Part shown: positions 1-11,614 of the stretch, piece by piece | Position numbering within the stretch: position 1 is the first letter of the stretch | How the letters are laid out: every line of letters begins with the position of its first letter | Assembly: GCA_034509755.1 (NCBI GenBank) | Contig: CM067541.1 | Coordinates: 11,024,001 to 11,088,000 of the forward strand | From: Anisodus tanguticus | Lineage: Eukaryota > Streptophyta > Magnoliopsida > Solanales > Solanaceae | Length of the DNA stretch: 64,000 nucleotides | Reading direction: 5' to 3' | Notes under the pieces: generated by a model | The model's database searches: none | What the model was told of the DNA's origin: nothing | The model's input: only the letters and a program-made list of their open reading frames with translations | Translations under genes and position numbers: made by a program

Positions 1-410
1 GTTCATTGTATTGAAATATCCTGAACTTCTGTCTTATAGGCAAAACTAATTTATGTCCACAAATATTGATGGGCAACAAAAGTTTTGTTGGTGTTGCCCA
101 TCAGACATAAGTTCTAGCCGTTATAAGGTAGAACTTGTGGTCAATTGAGCAGGTTCACTGTCTTAAGATATGTCCACAACTTATGCTCGATAGGTAACAA
201 AAGCTTTACATAACGAATTTTCTGAAGCAAAGGCTATTTTTTTTTAAAAAAAAGTTATTAAGCCGAGCCAAAAAAGTCAAAACCACCCCTTACGAAGGCC
301 ATTTGTGAAATTAATCCATCAAACCACTAATATTGCTCCAAGGCCCACTCACTAGACCTCTAGTCTAGGCTGACTCCTGTTAAACCTCCTCCCCTCTCTC
401 TACTTTCAAA
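1..410. other. AT-rich intergenic DNA
   Basis: I see no gene, conserved motif or clear repeat ends here. The stretch contains short A and T runs and no open frame of note. Confidence 0.5.
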
Positions 411-425
411 AAATAGACTAAACTA

Positions 426-647
426 TTACCTGCGAGGGTAGCCAAGTTGGTGTAGCAGTAGAGCGCGGGACCGCAAGGTCACGAGTTCGATCCCCTGCAT
501 AAACCTTCTTGGTTGAGCCTGTCACACATGGCTTGCCAAGTGTGGTTAATCGGTTGACGTGGTTTGCAGGCTATTGCGTCAGTCCGGGGTTTACCCTGTG
601 CGCACTCGAGAGAATAGCGGCTGCGGGTTCCTTCGTAAACAAAAAAA
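426..647 (+). mobile_element. tRNA-derived SINE with target-site duplication
   Basis: The left part looks like a tRNA gene: an A-box-like stretch (tagcagtagagc) and a B-box-like stretch (gagttcgatccc) lie about 30 bases apart. These are the internal RNA polymerase III promoter parts of a SINE. A tRNA-unrelated body follows and ends in a run of A. A 15-base direct repeat, aaatagactaaacta, flanks the copy at 411-425 and 648-662, as expected for LINE-dependent retroposition. It is not a functional tRNA gene because the acceptor stem does not close. Confidence 0.85.
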
Positions 648-675
648 AAATAGACTAAACTAATCAAAAGAGTTA

Positions 676-877
676 GAGCCTGTTTGGATTAGCTTATATT
701 AAGTGTTTTTAAGTCAAAATAGCTTTTAAGTACTTTTGTAGTATCTGAATAAACTAAAAAGTGCTTTTAAACACTTGTTTTTAAGTCAAAATAACAAAAA
801 TAAATCAAAAGTTATAAGCTAGAAATCCTAACTTATGACTTTTGACTTATAAGTCATAAGTCCATCCAACCGGGCTC
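676..877. mobile_element. MITE, TTA target site (PIF/Harbinger-like)
   Basis: The ends are imperfect inverted repeats: gagcctgtttggatt at the left, and the reverse complement of its counterpart at the right reads gagcccggttggatgg. Both ends are flanked by TTA (673-675 and 878-880). The interior is AT-rich and noncoding, with inverted copies of aagtcataag-like words. The size of about 200 bp and the TTA duplication suggest a nonautonomous PIF/Harbinger-type element; assignment to that superfamily is inference. Confidence 0.75.
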
Positions 878-954
878 TTAAGCATCGGATTTTACGTGAA
901 GAAAGACGTTAAAGAATACCTTGAAAGGTGTTAGAGAGATACACCCCATAAAAA

Positions 955-1045
955 TAGGGATAAGATCGGCGTACGTACTATATTTTTCAGATCCTATTTA
1001 TGAGATTACATTGGGTATGTTATTGTTGTTATTGGTGGTGCTAGA
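955..1045 (+). repeat. degenerate LINE/SINE 3' tail
   Basis: The stretch matches, with many changes, the tail seen intact at 59525-59665 and 61790-61915: a gtaaggtctgcgtac-like part, then a gggattacactgggtatgttgttg-like part. It ends in GTT/TTG repeats. It is an old truncated copy. Confidence 0.6.
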
Positions 1046-3690
1046 GAAATACAACACTTGTCGATCACCGATCATGTAAGAGTGTCTACCTAGTCTTTAT
1101 TTTCTTGGATAAAAAATAGTGTCAACTTAGCCTTTATTTTTTGGATAAAAAAGAGTGTCCACTTACCAAATCAAAAAAAATTAATCTTACTTTTCTAGAT
1201 TTTCCCTTATTAAGTGTTAAATGACCAAATTCCAATACCTATTTAATTAGGTGCATTTTAGCCAAATTACATATTTTTATCTAGAAATTAGTATTTTCTT
1301 AAGGGGTATGTAAATGACTAAATGAACACTTTTTTTGGTTCGGAGGAAGTAGTAGGCTAGTTATTTAATTTACTCATTGGTTCAAAGTCTTAAGTTGGAT
1401 GTTCAATTTAATTTACAATTCCAAATTTGTGTTTTTAAGTGCCTTTGCCACTATAGAAACTTTTAGAATAAGGTCACCCCACAAAAATGAAGAAAGCAAC
1501 ACGAATGGCTCATAATGTTTCATTCTCCTCTCACTCCACACAAATCAGTAATTAAGCTCTTGTACTCCTTTCTCCAAACAGAATATTAAACCAAGAATAT
1601 TTTAAAAGAGGAAATGAACGACTTAGAAGGGAGAATCACTTGTAAATTACTCCAAATTCTATATACCTATATTTGCCCATAAATATCGCAATAATGCATC
1701 CGTTGATCCCCTCGTGCCGTCACTGAGTAGCCAAGTTATGAATTTAACTTTCTCTAATACTCTTTCGGTCCGAAATTGATTTTCATGTTTTCTTTTCGAA
1801 AGTCAATTTGACTCATAAATTGAATTACATGAAAAACTCTATATTTTAGATTTAAAAGTTAGATATTCAAAATTATATTATAAGTACTTACCGTTGCAGC
1901 TTTTTTCATATTAATTTAATAAAAATATATTTTTTTTAAATGCTAGTAAAAATAACGTAGTTTGACTTTCGAAAAACGGAATATAACAACTAATATGAGA
2001 CGAAGAGATGCTCAATTAATTACCTTTTACCGACAAGGATGAAACAAAGGCAGTAGCTCTGGAGCTAAACTTGTTTACTTGGTCGGGCCGGGTGAGCTCT
2101 TCTGATATTGGTTTCGGGCCAAGTTGGGGCCGATCTTTTTAAGAGAAAGGGTGTCAGCCCAAGTCTGGTCCAGTCCGGCCCAGCTCGGCCTTGTAAAGGT
2201 TTTCAACGACTGAATTTCAACTAATTTCAACCAGGACTTAGCTTTAGAGACACATATGACTAAATTTTTTCATTTTTTATTGCATTAAAAATAAATTACG
2301 CTAAACACTTGTACAACATCACTCGATTTTAAATACACCCTCTATATTACTAAATCAAATGCTTAACACCCCTATATTTTTTGTGTTAATATATGGACAA
2401 AGTTACCCTTATCCACCTTCCCATTCTTTAAGGGATATAATGGATATTTACAGAGGCAAAGCTAGAGTTTTGCCTACGGTTTGATAGAACTCAAGTTTTG
2501 GCTCAAATTATGTATTTGTGTTTAAGAAATTACTTAATATGCATAGATAATTTATAAGAACTCAATAAGTTGTATATTCTAGAATCTAAAACTCGTAAAT
2601 TTAAAATCTTAACTCCGCGTCTTAAGTAGTTATGAATGTACTTTATTGATGTTTCAAGTACTAAACCTAAATTAGTTGTGTGACAAAAAAATAATCTGCC
2701 CCAACATCTGGAGCTTTCTCGAAATAGATTCGCCGCTTTTCATCTTTGAGTTTAAGACCAATTAACTATTTGAGGTTTCTTTAATAATGAATTAAGAAAA
2801 AACCCAATTCACACGAAGTTCAGACTCAGGGTGAAAGAAAGTTTATGGAAAATGAAGGTGGGGCACCATAAAATAATAAAATAAAATCCGCAAAAAAATA
2901 CTACTAAAGATCATGAAATTAAACTAAAAGCAACAACCTTATGCTGTTTCAGAGATTCTAAAGAAAGAAAATATAATTAAACAATCAATCAAGTTGAGGG
3001 AGCATGAAAACAACTCAGAATTGTTTAATTTGGAAAGTTTCCTCAATTATATGGCTTCAATAATTCTTTTCCCTATTTTCACAGAACTCTACAATCCATT
3101 TCAACAAATATGACTTTCTATGTTGTATATTTTGTTGATAGATCTACGTGACTATTTCATCTTTTAAACTTTTAGAGATGTATCCTTTTATTTTTATTTA
3201 AATTATATTTTCAACACAATTTTCACGTGTAAACACGTGACTTATTACTTTTTTGATAATTGGTGGCGATCAGACTTAAAGCTAGTATGTTTGCCAGCTC
3301 TGATACTTTTGTTTGGTTCCGATCTTATGTCTGGTAATCGTATTTGGGCCTTGACTTGACTAACTCAGATTTGCACCTCATAATCCCATTAAATGAGAAA
3401 TTATAGAAGAAATTGGATAGTTTGACCTTCAAATGGCTAGTCTTTAATTTTTGTCCTTCAATATTGAACCTATACCTAGCGGGTCATAAATTCTTTAAGG
3501 GATCAACATAACTTGTGGAACATTAGATGCGAAATTACAAACTTATTCTCGCTAAAAAGTAATTTGTCTTAAGGGCCAAAAATCAAAGGCCAACACAAAA
3601 TAGGGTCAAAAGTGCAAATGACCCAAAATTAAATACTCTCTATCAGGATTTTTTCCTTACTTAGAATTCGAATTTGAAATTTTTGATTAA
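1046..3690. other. AT-rich intergenic DNA with small decayed repeats
   Basis: No gene is supported. A GC-richer patch at 2080-2200 contains repeated gggcc/ggccc words and resembles the C/G-rich ends of the hAT elements found elsewhere in the window, but I could not find paired termini. A stretch at about 2452-2625 starts agaggcaaagctag and ends with aactccgcgtct, like the decayed MITE type noted at 19235-19605. Confidence 0.45.
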
Positions 3691-3737
3691 AGATGAAGAT
3701 ATCATATCCATTCCAGGGAATTGCGCTTTGATACTTA

Positions 3738-3790
<53 letters not shown>

Positions 3791-3850
3791 ATGAAGAGAT
3801 CATATCATTCCAGAATTGTCTGCTTTGATACTTAATGATATATATATAGT
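3690..3850. repeat. (AT)n microsatellite inside a short tandem duplication
   Basis: An uninterrupted AT dinucleotide run fills about 3741-3787. The preceding sequence (gatgaagatatcatatcc to tttgatacttaat) recurs with small changes right after the run, again ending in a short TA run and then a GT run. A unit of roughly 95 bases was therefore duplicated in tandem, and the AT run marks the junction. Confidence 0.8.
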
Positions 3851-4454
3851 GTGTGTGTGTTGGATTGTTGTCCCTTTTGCTCTAAGATATTTCAATTAAT
3901 AGTGAGCTATATAGTTTAACTTCTATTGGTAACACTGAGTGGCCAACTCTTTGAATGGTGATCTTTCAACCCAATAATGCTAAATTTCATTGAAACAATA
4001 AACAAGAAAAGAAAACATCCAAAAAAGAAGAAAAAAGGCTTGCATTACTCAATAATGGTAGGCATTGTGTATTTTGTTATGACGTGAAAACTTGGCATTC
4101 CTCACATCTTTTTAACACTTATTTATATATATATATATATATATATTGTCATATATATTATATTCCTTTTCCTTTTAATATGGTATTGCTAATCTGATGC
4201 AGAAACTTTACACAAGCTCCTTTTTGAATCACCAAGGAGCCTGAAAATTAAAGAAACAATAAAATTAAATTTATAGTTAGGTCTAGGATATACTAGTGCA
4301 TGTATACATTGTATATTGTTTTCCGAATCATGATGTATAGTGTGTGCATCACTTCGATTATATCATGCAACACGTATAATTAATGCTTTTGACTAGGGTT
4401 TGCTAATAGTGTTTTCTCCATATCTTTTGTATTTCATATGTCCAACAGCTAATT

Positions 4455-4500
4455 GATCCGGCGCATAGCGAAAGTTTAGTATATTGAACTACCATTTTAT
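4455..4500 (+). repeat. degenerate Au-type SINE 3' end
   Basis: The words ggcgcatagcgaaagtttag and gaactaccatttt align with the clearer SINE tail at 48528-48573 (cgcgcatagcgggagtttag, gagctgcccttttt). Only the 3' end is present. Confidence 0.5.
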
Positions 4501-4720
4501 ACAAAATAATTATATTGATCTTTAAATCATTATAAAAAAATAAGTAACCACTACTAATATATTTTTATTATTTTCTTATATATTTCCCCTTTTTTCTTAA
4601 AGTACTATGTCCAAAATATATTAGTATGTAAAGTTATCGGTATACTATGTAAATATAAAGAGGTGGATCCAGGATATATGAAGGTTATCTATTCATATCA
4701 TGAACATCAAATCAATACAA

Positions 4721-4836
4721 CAACAACAACATATCCAGTGAAATCCCACAATGTGGGGTATGGGAAAGGGTAAAGTATACGCAGACCTTACCTTCACCTT
4801 GGTAGGTAGAGCGGTTGTTTTCGGGAGACCCTCGGC
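4721..4836 (-). mobile_element. 5'-truncated LINE/SINE tail with 9-bp target duplication
   Basis: On the minus strand this is the common tail ending in TTG repeats (caacaacaac at the left on the plus strand). A perfect 9-base direct repeat, tcaatacaa, lies at 4712-4720 and 4837-4845, so this short piece is a complete, strongly 5'-truncated insertion. Confidence 0.75.
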
Positions 4837-4849
4837 TCAATACAAAGCA

Positions 4850-5809
4850 TAATCACAAACAAAACAAGTAAAGAAAATCAAAATAAAAGAAACGATCCAA
4901 CTAAAATAAGAAATTAAAGTAGTATGACTTGAGTAAAGGTTATCATGGTTCACCGTTCACGTGTACCCATAACAAAACCCCTCTCTCTATATATATATGT
5001 TAAATGTTACAGAATCTTTATAGTGTCAAGTAGGTACACAAGGATTTTAGTATCACTAGCTAGTCTAATGAATTATAAATTTCATAACAAAATTTGTTCT
5101 GATTGGGATGGGATCCTTATCGTAACTTTTAAAGGAAAGATCGTCCTATACATTTTTGTTTACATTCTATTTTTCTAGTTTTTTTAGATGCGCAATTATT
5201 AATTACATATTATTTTATAGTAATAGATCATTTGTTTTAATAAATTCTTTTCAATTGATAATATAACTAATCCATTCAATCTTTCTTGAGACATTGTTGA
5301 TCTAAGTAATTTTTATCAATTTTAATTTCGGAAAACTTCTTTCGGCCGAGGCAACAATTATAGAATCTATTAATGTTATTTTGTAAGCAATATATGTATT
5401 TGAAAAGAATTGAGTCTTTTTGTTTGTAATTTGTAAGCGGTAAGTTGTCGTTTGAGTGACTTTTCAATATTAAGAAAAGAATAGTAAAAGAGAGAATTAA
5501 AAAGGTAAAGATATGAATAATAATTGGGCTCATATCAATTTTTACGATAAAAATGAGATAATAAAATAACTACCTAATTACCACATACAATTATTTCATT
5601 CTCAATTATTGCAAGATCATTATATTATAATGTAAAAAGTTATTGTATTTTATCCTAAAACATTCTTCAAATTTAACAATACACTCAACTTTTTCTTAAT
5701 AATATATCTATAGAATACAACTTTAGGAAAAATGGGGCCCCCAAAAAGTTGGGACCTCAAATGATTGTTTTACTTCCCTTATAGTCGAGCTACCCTGTTT
5801 CCCACCTCA
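4850..5809. other. AT-rich intergenic DNA
   Basis: I see no supported gene. An 85-codon minus-strand frame at 5276-5533 begins with a hydrophobic stretch but has AT-driven composition and no recognisable domain, so it is not annotated as a gene. Confidence 0.45.
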
Positions 5810-5812
5810 TTC

Positions 5813-6040
5813 CACTACAAGAAAAAAGATATTTGCCAATAACATTTTTTGTTGTCATATATTGAATGTTGTTGCCAAAATACTTTTCGCAACAACAAAA
5901 AATGTTGCATGTCCTTACAATAACCTCCGATGCGAGAAGTTTTTGCAACAAGTTATTTTTTTATTGTCATTTACGTTTTTAGCAATAATTTATTTATTGT
6001 TGCTAAAGTTTTGTTGTTAATTCTATATTTTCTTGTAGTG
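5813..6040. mobile_element. CACTA-type MITE
   Basis: The ends are inverted repeats beginning with the CACTA-superfamily terminus: cactacaagaaaa at the left and ttttcttgtagtg at the right. A 3-base direct repeat, ttc, flanks it (5810-5812 and 6041-6043), the duplication length expected for CACTA (En/Spm) elements. The 228-base body has internal inverted copies of gttgttgc-like words and no coding capacity. Confidence 0.85.
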
Positions 6041-7172
6041 TTCCCATCGAACCAGCTCACTTGAAAAACACATGATGGGAAACAACTTCTCATTGAAACA
6101 CTGGAAAACTTCTTAATTTTTCTATGTGAAAAAATTACTTTGATTATTTTGATTTTTCCTAGTGACATTTAATGGGAAATAGACACTGAATATTTTTCAA
6201 TAAAAAAATAAATTTTGTTTAACCGTGATAATTATCGCACTCGTCCTTCTCATTCTGTGACAACGACGATATCCATAACGGAGGGGCCAGTCTTTTTTTT
6301 ATATCCAGCTTCCCGGCTTACGCCAGACTATTCCTGAAAATAGTAGTCCCGATTCCTCAGCACTACTACTAGTAAATCGCGGGATGTGCATGAATGACAA
6401 GGGTTTGAGAATAGAGCAACTGATATCACCTACAAGGTCCTACCCCAAAAGAGAGCAAATTGCTTCCACCAAGGTTCGAACCTACGTTGCAGGCCTCTAG
6501 CTGAATTTTAAGTTCCCCTCCTTTGCCATCCAGCTAGAGCTGGCCAGTGGGCCGACACCACCCCGGTCCCGCCCCGAACCCGAGTAGTTAAAAAAAATTG
6601 CGGTATCGGGACTCGAACCGGGATTGGACAATGTCTCGTCTCGACCCGACCCGCCCCAGTCCCGCCAGTCCCCACCCGATCCCGCCCGAAACCCCCCCTT
6701 TTGCAAAAATAGTCGTTGCACCAATACCATTTTACATTTTGGCCGTTGTGCAACGGTCATTTTTGGCCTCCCCCCCTCCCCCCCTCCCCCAACCCCCCCA
6801 CCCCCTTAATATTTATTTTTAACCAATAGAAAATTGTATTTACACTTTAACCCAATTTTCCAACTATAAATACCTCATTTTCTCTTCATCTTTCTCACAA
6901 ATCTTCCTACAATCTCTCAATCTATCTCTCTACAAGTCTACTTAATATTCAATTTTATTTATTCATTTGGGAATTAGGAGTGAAGTTGGCAACTAGCTTG
7001 AGGATCTTCTATCGAGCAAAGTTTCAATTTTCAACCTCTCGATTACACGTCGACGTTACGTCGGCGTTTGGTACATTCGTTCCTTCATTAAATTATTATT
7101 GTCTCTTTATTTTATTTAGCGCACTTAATTTCATTTACTTTAATTATTTATTAGTATAATTATAAATTTATA

Positions 7173-9610
7173 ATGGAAGGATTTAAATGTATGCTTACGG
7201 GTAGGGGTCAGGCTTCTTCTAGTAGGGGCAACAAGGGCAAGGGTATTTCTTCTAGTCATACTATTCCTACACAGGATGATTTTGTTGATACTGAACATTT
7301 TCCTACAATACCATTAGATTTAGACGAGGAGCTATTTTCTGGAACTCAAGAAGACTTTAATTTAGACGATAATCTAGATGATACACTCACTAATGTTGAT
7401 GACAACACACCCACTAGTGCACCTTCAACTGAAATGCCTCCTATTCTCCCTAGTATGAGACGAGGTCCAAGCAAAACGACCATTAAAATCGATGCATGGA
7501 CATTTTTTGATAGGGACGTAGAGAATCAAGTAGCTAGATGTAAAATTTGTAAAGATGTTTTAAAATTTAAAATTGAAAAAGGTCACGGTGGGACGGGGGT
7601 TTAATGAGACACGTAGCAAGGGCTCATCTAGCTAAATATGCCCAATACGAGGCTTCAAAACTGGGTGCGCAAACGTCCGCTCCATCGGGACAAGATTCAC
7701 ATACCGTCCCGGACCAAGTACAGAGTCAAATTAACCCTATGACGGGGGGGGGGGGGGGGGGGGGGATTGTAGGCCCTAAATAGGATAAATATAGAGATAG
7801 GGAAGCAATAGCAAAATTAGTTGCTGTGGAGGGTTTGCTTTTTTTCATTTCCTTCATCTCCCGGTTTTATTCATTACATTAGAGATATGTATAATCCTGC
7901 TTTTAACGGTTTTCCTAGATCAGCTGTTAAGAGAGATGTATTTAAATTCGCACATGAATATCAACAGTATTTACGTTATTCATTATATCATTTTAATGAA
8001 AAAGTGGCTATCACTTCTGATATAGGCCGTAGTATTAATGACCATGATTATTTAACGGTAATCTGTCATTGGATATATTATAAATGGTCTATGCAAAAAC
8101 GTATCTTATCGTATAGATATATAGATGATAGGCACACTGGTACTTTTATTGCAGAAAATATTTATCAAGTGTGCGATTATTACGGAATAACCGGTAAAAT
8201 TATGACTATTACATTGGATAACGCTTCTTCTAACAATTACGCTATTACAATTTTAAAAAATAGTTTAACTCCATCTTTTGCTGATCATTTTCATATAAAA
8301 TGTGTGTGTCATATATATAACTTAATTGTAAAGAATGGTCTATCACTTTTTGAAGACATTCTTAGTAAAATACAATTTGATATAAACTTTATTTTAAAAA
8401 ATAATAGAATACAACGAAGAAAAGAATATAAAAAAACTTGTTACGATTGCCAACTACCTTATAGAAAAATTCCAGAAGAAGTACCCACTAGGTGGAATTC
8501 TTTATACGAGCAACTACTTGTTGCTTATGACTATAGAAAACCTATAACTTTATTTTTTAACTCTCATAATCAAAATCCAGCTGATATGGTTGTAGATAGC
8601 GATTGGGTAAAAATTTCCGAACTTATTGTATTTTTAGAGAAATTTTTTCCAGCAACAAAAGAATTTTCCGGTATATATTATCCTACTATTTCAACTATGT
8701 TGTTTTATATAGCTCTAATATTTTTATTACTTAGTGAATATATGGAAAAACCAGCTTATATGGCAACTATTAAAAAATGTTTATCAAAATAAAAAAATAG
8801 TGTATTCCTATTCCAACTATTTATATTATTGGTGATATATTAAATTCGACTATTAAAATATACGGTACTAAATCACTTATTGAAATTATTTACGATTGTA
8901 TAGAAGTACTACCACCTCCAAGTGCCAAAAATCCAAATCACCCACCACCTATTGAACAAACTAAAGAAGAAGTGGTGTCTAGCGTAGAAGACCAATGCAA
9001 AAAAGTATATAGGTTTTACCAATAATAAAGTGCTAGTAACATACCGACTTCCATACCATCTTCTTCTTCTTCAACACAACATCGCAAAAGACATGCTGTT
9101 TCTGCGGCTAGTATTGAAAGCCTCAGAAATAGAACGTGCGGCCGTACCGCTACTAACCAAATTAGCGAGTTTGATATTTTTGTTTTGCGGGGTTCGTACC
9201 GTACTGCGGTTCTCAATGAAGAAGGCGTGAAGACTTGTCGAAATCTTTGGAGGGGGAATGAGAAGACCTTTCCGACACTTTCAATGATGTCCCGAGATGT
9301 TTTGAACATTCAAGCATCATCAACGGCGTCTGAAAGCGCTTTTTCTGCCTGCAGATATCAAATAGAAGAGCGCATACACTCATTAGCCGGAGACAACTTG
9401 TAGATTGTAGTATTATTCAGAGATTGGATACGAGCGGAGCGGAGAAGGTGCGGTCAATCGGAGATCAACGAAGAAGACGAAAACTACAAAGAAATCTTAT
9501 CCGAAGGTGGTGGAAGCGACGTGGAGCAATTTGACCAACAAATACCAATTCCAACCGAAGAACCACAGGAAATTATCAAGAAACTAGAACATGTTTTTTT
9601 CAAAATGTAA
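7173..9610 (+). pseudogene. hAT transposase (RICESLEEPER/DAYSLEEPER type), broken
   Basis: A hAT transposase would cut and paste the surrounding element. The first open part (7173-7604) has a Ser/Asp-rich N-terminus, then the CxxC half of a BED zinc finger (ARCKICKDVLKF). The finger's histidines (RHVARAH) lie in the next frame because a G run at 7595-7599 is one base shorter than in copy 2. The second open part (7821-8792) has the RNase H-like core: TSDIGRS, LDNASSNN, the CHIYNLIVK motif and PTRWNS. A later fragment (about 9300-9403) has the C-terminal hAT dimerisation motif ASSTASESAFS. Further stops include a TAG after residues AGDNL and breaks at 8793-9020, and a poly-G expansion lies at 7744-7765. 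It cannot make a full transposase. Confidence 0.9.
7744..7765. repeat. 22-base G homopolymer
   Basis: The run lies inside the transposase pseudogene. The equivalent place in copy 2 (about 41793-41797) has only five G, so the run expanded in this copy or is partly an assembly artefact. Confidence 0.8.
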
Positions 9611-10358
9611 TTTGCAATTTTACTATGTAATTTGCAAACTAGACCATAGTTTTAATTGCAATTTTACTATGTAATTTGCAACTTTTGAACAACACCACAA
9701 AGTTGCAATTTTGACAATTGTATTTGTATTACAAAAAAAATCATGTCTATTAAATAATATAAGAGGCACAAAAATAACATTGTGATGTTTTTATTACACT
9801 ATCTTGTCTTGTTTAATTATTGAGTTTTTTTATACATATGTTATTAAAAAAAAAAAGGAAAAACCGCCCGGATCCCGATCCCACCCCCTTCACCCATCCC
9901 GCCCCGACCCCACCAAATCCGGCCCGCCAGTCCCGAGCCCGGCCCACTGGCCAGCCCTACATTCAGCTATGCCTGAGGATACGGAGGGGCCAATCTTTGC
10001 GTCACTAGTCATGGCGTGAAAATGGCTACTTGTAATTGCAAAAGCCTTCTTGTACACAGATTCTAAAATAGTCCTTTTCAAGAAATGATTGTTTTCAGAT
10101 TTTGATGGTTCTAACCTTCAAAAATTTTAGTATTGAATTCACTATATTTTTTAAAGTTAGCAAGTGAAAAATTTTTAGTCACCTGGCTAAAAATATTAAG
10201 AACCTTTTAAATATATGGATTCAAACTAAAATTTAATATTTATTAAAATTTTATTTAATTATATTGTGTCAAAAATATTAGGAGTATAGATTAAGCTCGT
10301 AGTACAAAAGCTGCATCCGATACTCATGCCTAAATGCCACGAAGAAATCATTGGTCTT

Positions 10359-10500
10359 CGGAGTAATTATCGCGCCCGTCCTTCTCATGCTCCATGACAA
10401 CGGCAATACCCCTAGTCATGGCGTGGCTACTTGCAATTGCAATTACAAGATTCTAAAGTTATACTTTTCAAAGAATCATTGTTTTCAGACTATTTTTCCT
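10359..10500. repeat. second copy of the sequence flanking the SINE/hAT insertion
   Basis: The words aattatcgc-cccgtccttctcat, tagtcatggcgtg, gctacttg-aattgcaa and gaatcattgttttcagac occur here in one block. The same words occur in the same order split across 6222-6290 and 10005-10105. The locus was duplicated before, or independently of, the SINE and hAT insertions in the first copy. Confidence 0.7.
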
Positions 10501-11606
10501 ATTAGTTCAGCGTAGGACATATAATCTCCATTCTCAGCTTTGGCTGCACTCTGAATGCAATTGCTTCACAAAAAGAGCATTAACTAACATCAAACGTTGC
10601 TCATTTATAACCAATCAAATTGTCAGACAGAATAAGTTCTTGCCCCACAATTATTATAACACTTTATAATCAAGAAATGACAAAATACACAATTATAGTG
10701 CCTATTATGGTCTATTTTATAGTTTATACTAGCTAGACATTTGGAATATGGAACTAGTAGCTACATGGAGATTTTGACACTAATTTTGGGGTTAGAACTA
10801 GCTCGTCAGAACTCCCTTAAAACAACAAACGTTCCTTCTTCTTCTTCTTCTTCTTCTTCTTTTTTTTTTTTCGCTTTCTCTAAGTAAGGGGAAATTTATT
10901 ATATTCTATCTACATCCCAAAAGAATTTTTAACTTTTCGGATAGTAATAATATGACATATACAAAATAAGGTAAAGGGGGTTTTAAAGCTCGTCACGATT
11001 AGCTGATTAAAAGTAGCTGATAAACATCAAGCAGTGAAATTTATCTTACAACTAAGCACTTATGTGTTTAATTTAATGTGTTGGAACTAATAATAAGTAA
11101 TTAATATATTTGGTAAAAAGTTCTTCATAATCACTTTTTCCGTTAAAATGACTAAAGTGTCCTAAAGCTATTTGTAATAAATATAACTTTAAAAGTACTT
11201 TTACATTAAAAAGGATGAACGGTATAAATACAATAAAAATATAATTAAAAGTTATATTTTAGGAAGAGTATTTCGAAGACTACAAAAGATATTAGATATA
11301 CAATTATAAAAAACTTTTGTCAAACCAAAAGTATCTATAAGTTATAAAATCATAAGTTAAGGTGACCAACTTACGATTTTTAGCTGGTTTTGTGTACTTT
11401 TGGTATTTATCAGACGCGCAAATAAATTAAAAATTACTTATAAGCTAATTTAACTAATTTATAAACTTAATCAAACACCCTCTTGAAGTTTTTAGTTGTA
11501 TAGTGGGAATAATAAAAATTATATGTGGACTTGAAATGGAAATAAGCCATGACTCCAATATCTTAACTCAATTGGTCCATCGTGACCCTGTATTTTATTA
11601 TGATGT
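10501..11606. other. AT-rich intergenic DNA, possible decayed MITE
   Basis: No gene is seen. The region 10985-11490 ends in ttaatcaaacaccctcttg and holds several aagttataa/ttataagc inverted words, typical of a decayed MITE, but a matching left end is not convincing. Confidence 0.4.
10834..10871. repeat. (CTT)9 microsatellite followed by T run
   Basis: The trinucleotide run fills 10834-10860 and is followed by eleven T. Confidence 0.9.
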
Positions 11607-11614
11607 ATGATATT

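Larger units (their letters stand above)
6535..9959 (+). mobile_element. hAT DNA transposon, copy 1
   Basis: The termini are tagagctggccagtgggcc at the left and its near-perfect inverse ggcccactggccagcccta at the right. The flanking 8-base duplications are catccagc (6527-6534) and cattcagc (9960-9967), one mismatch, as expected for hAT elements. C/G-rich cccga-type repeats lie just inside both ends. The element carries a transposase pseudogene on + and a plausible TATA stretch (ctataaatacc, about 6861-6871) before it. A close relative lies at 40536-44026. Confidence 0.9.
6296..9980 (-). mobile_element. tRNA-derived SINE, split by the first hAT element
   Basis: The SINE parts are 6296-6526 and about 9968-9980. 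On the minus strand the element has a B box (ggttcgaacc at about 6473-6482) near its 5' end and runs toward an A-rich tail, which appears as T-rich sequence next to 6296. Near-identical 18-base direct repeats, acggaggggccRatcttt in form, flank the composite at 6278-6295 and 9981-9998 (17 of 18 match). The hAT element at 6535-9959 sits inside it, so the SINE arrived first. Confidence 0.75.

Noticed and set aside
426..490. tRNA gene on +
   Set aside because: Only the two internal promoter boxes fit; the acceptor stem does not pair and the sequence continues as a SINE with a poly-A tail and target duplication.
5276..5533. 85-codon minus-strand frame with a hydrophobic N-terminus
   Set aside because: AT-rich composition, no known domain, no conserved context; most likely chance.
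6598..6822. Pro/Arg-rich frames at the ends of the hAT elements (also 9804-10081, 40496-40855, 43801-44104)
   Set aside because: They are translations of the C/G-rich subterminal repeats, open in several frames on both strands.
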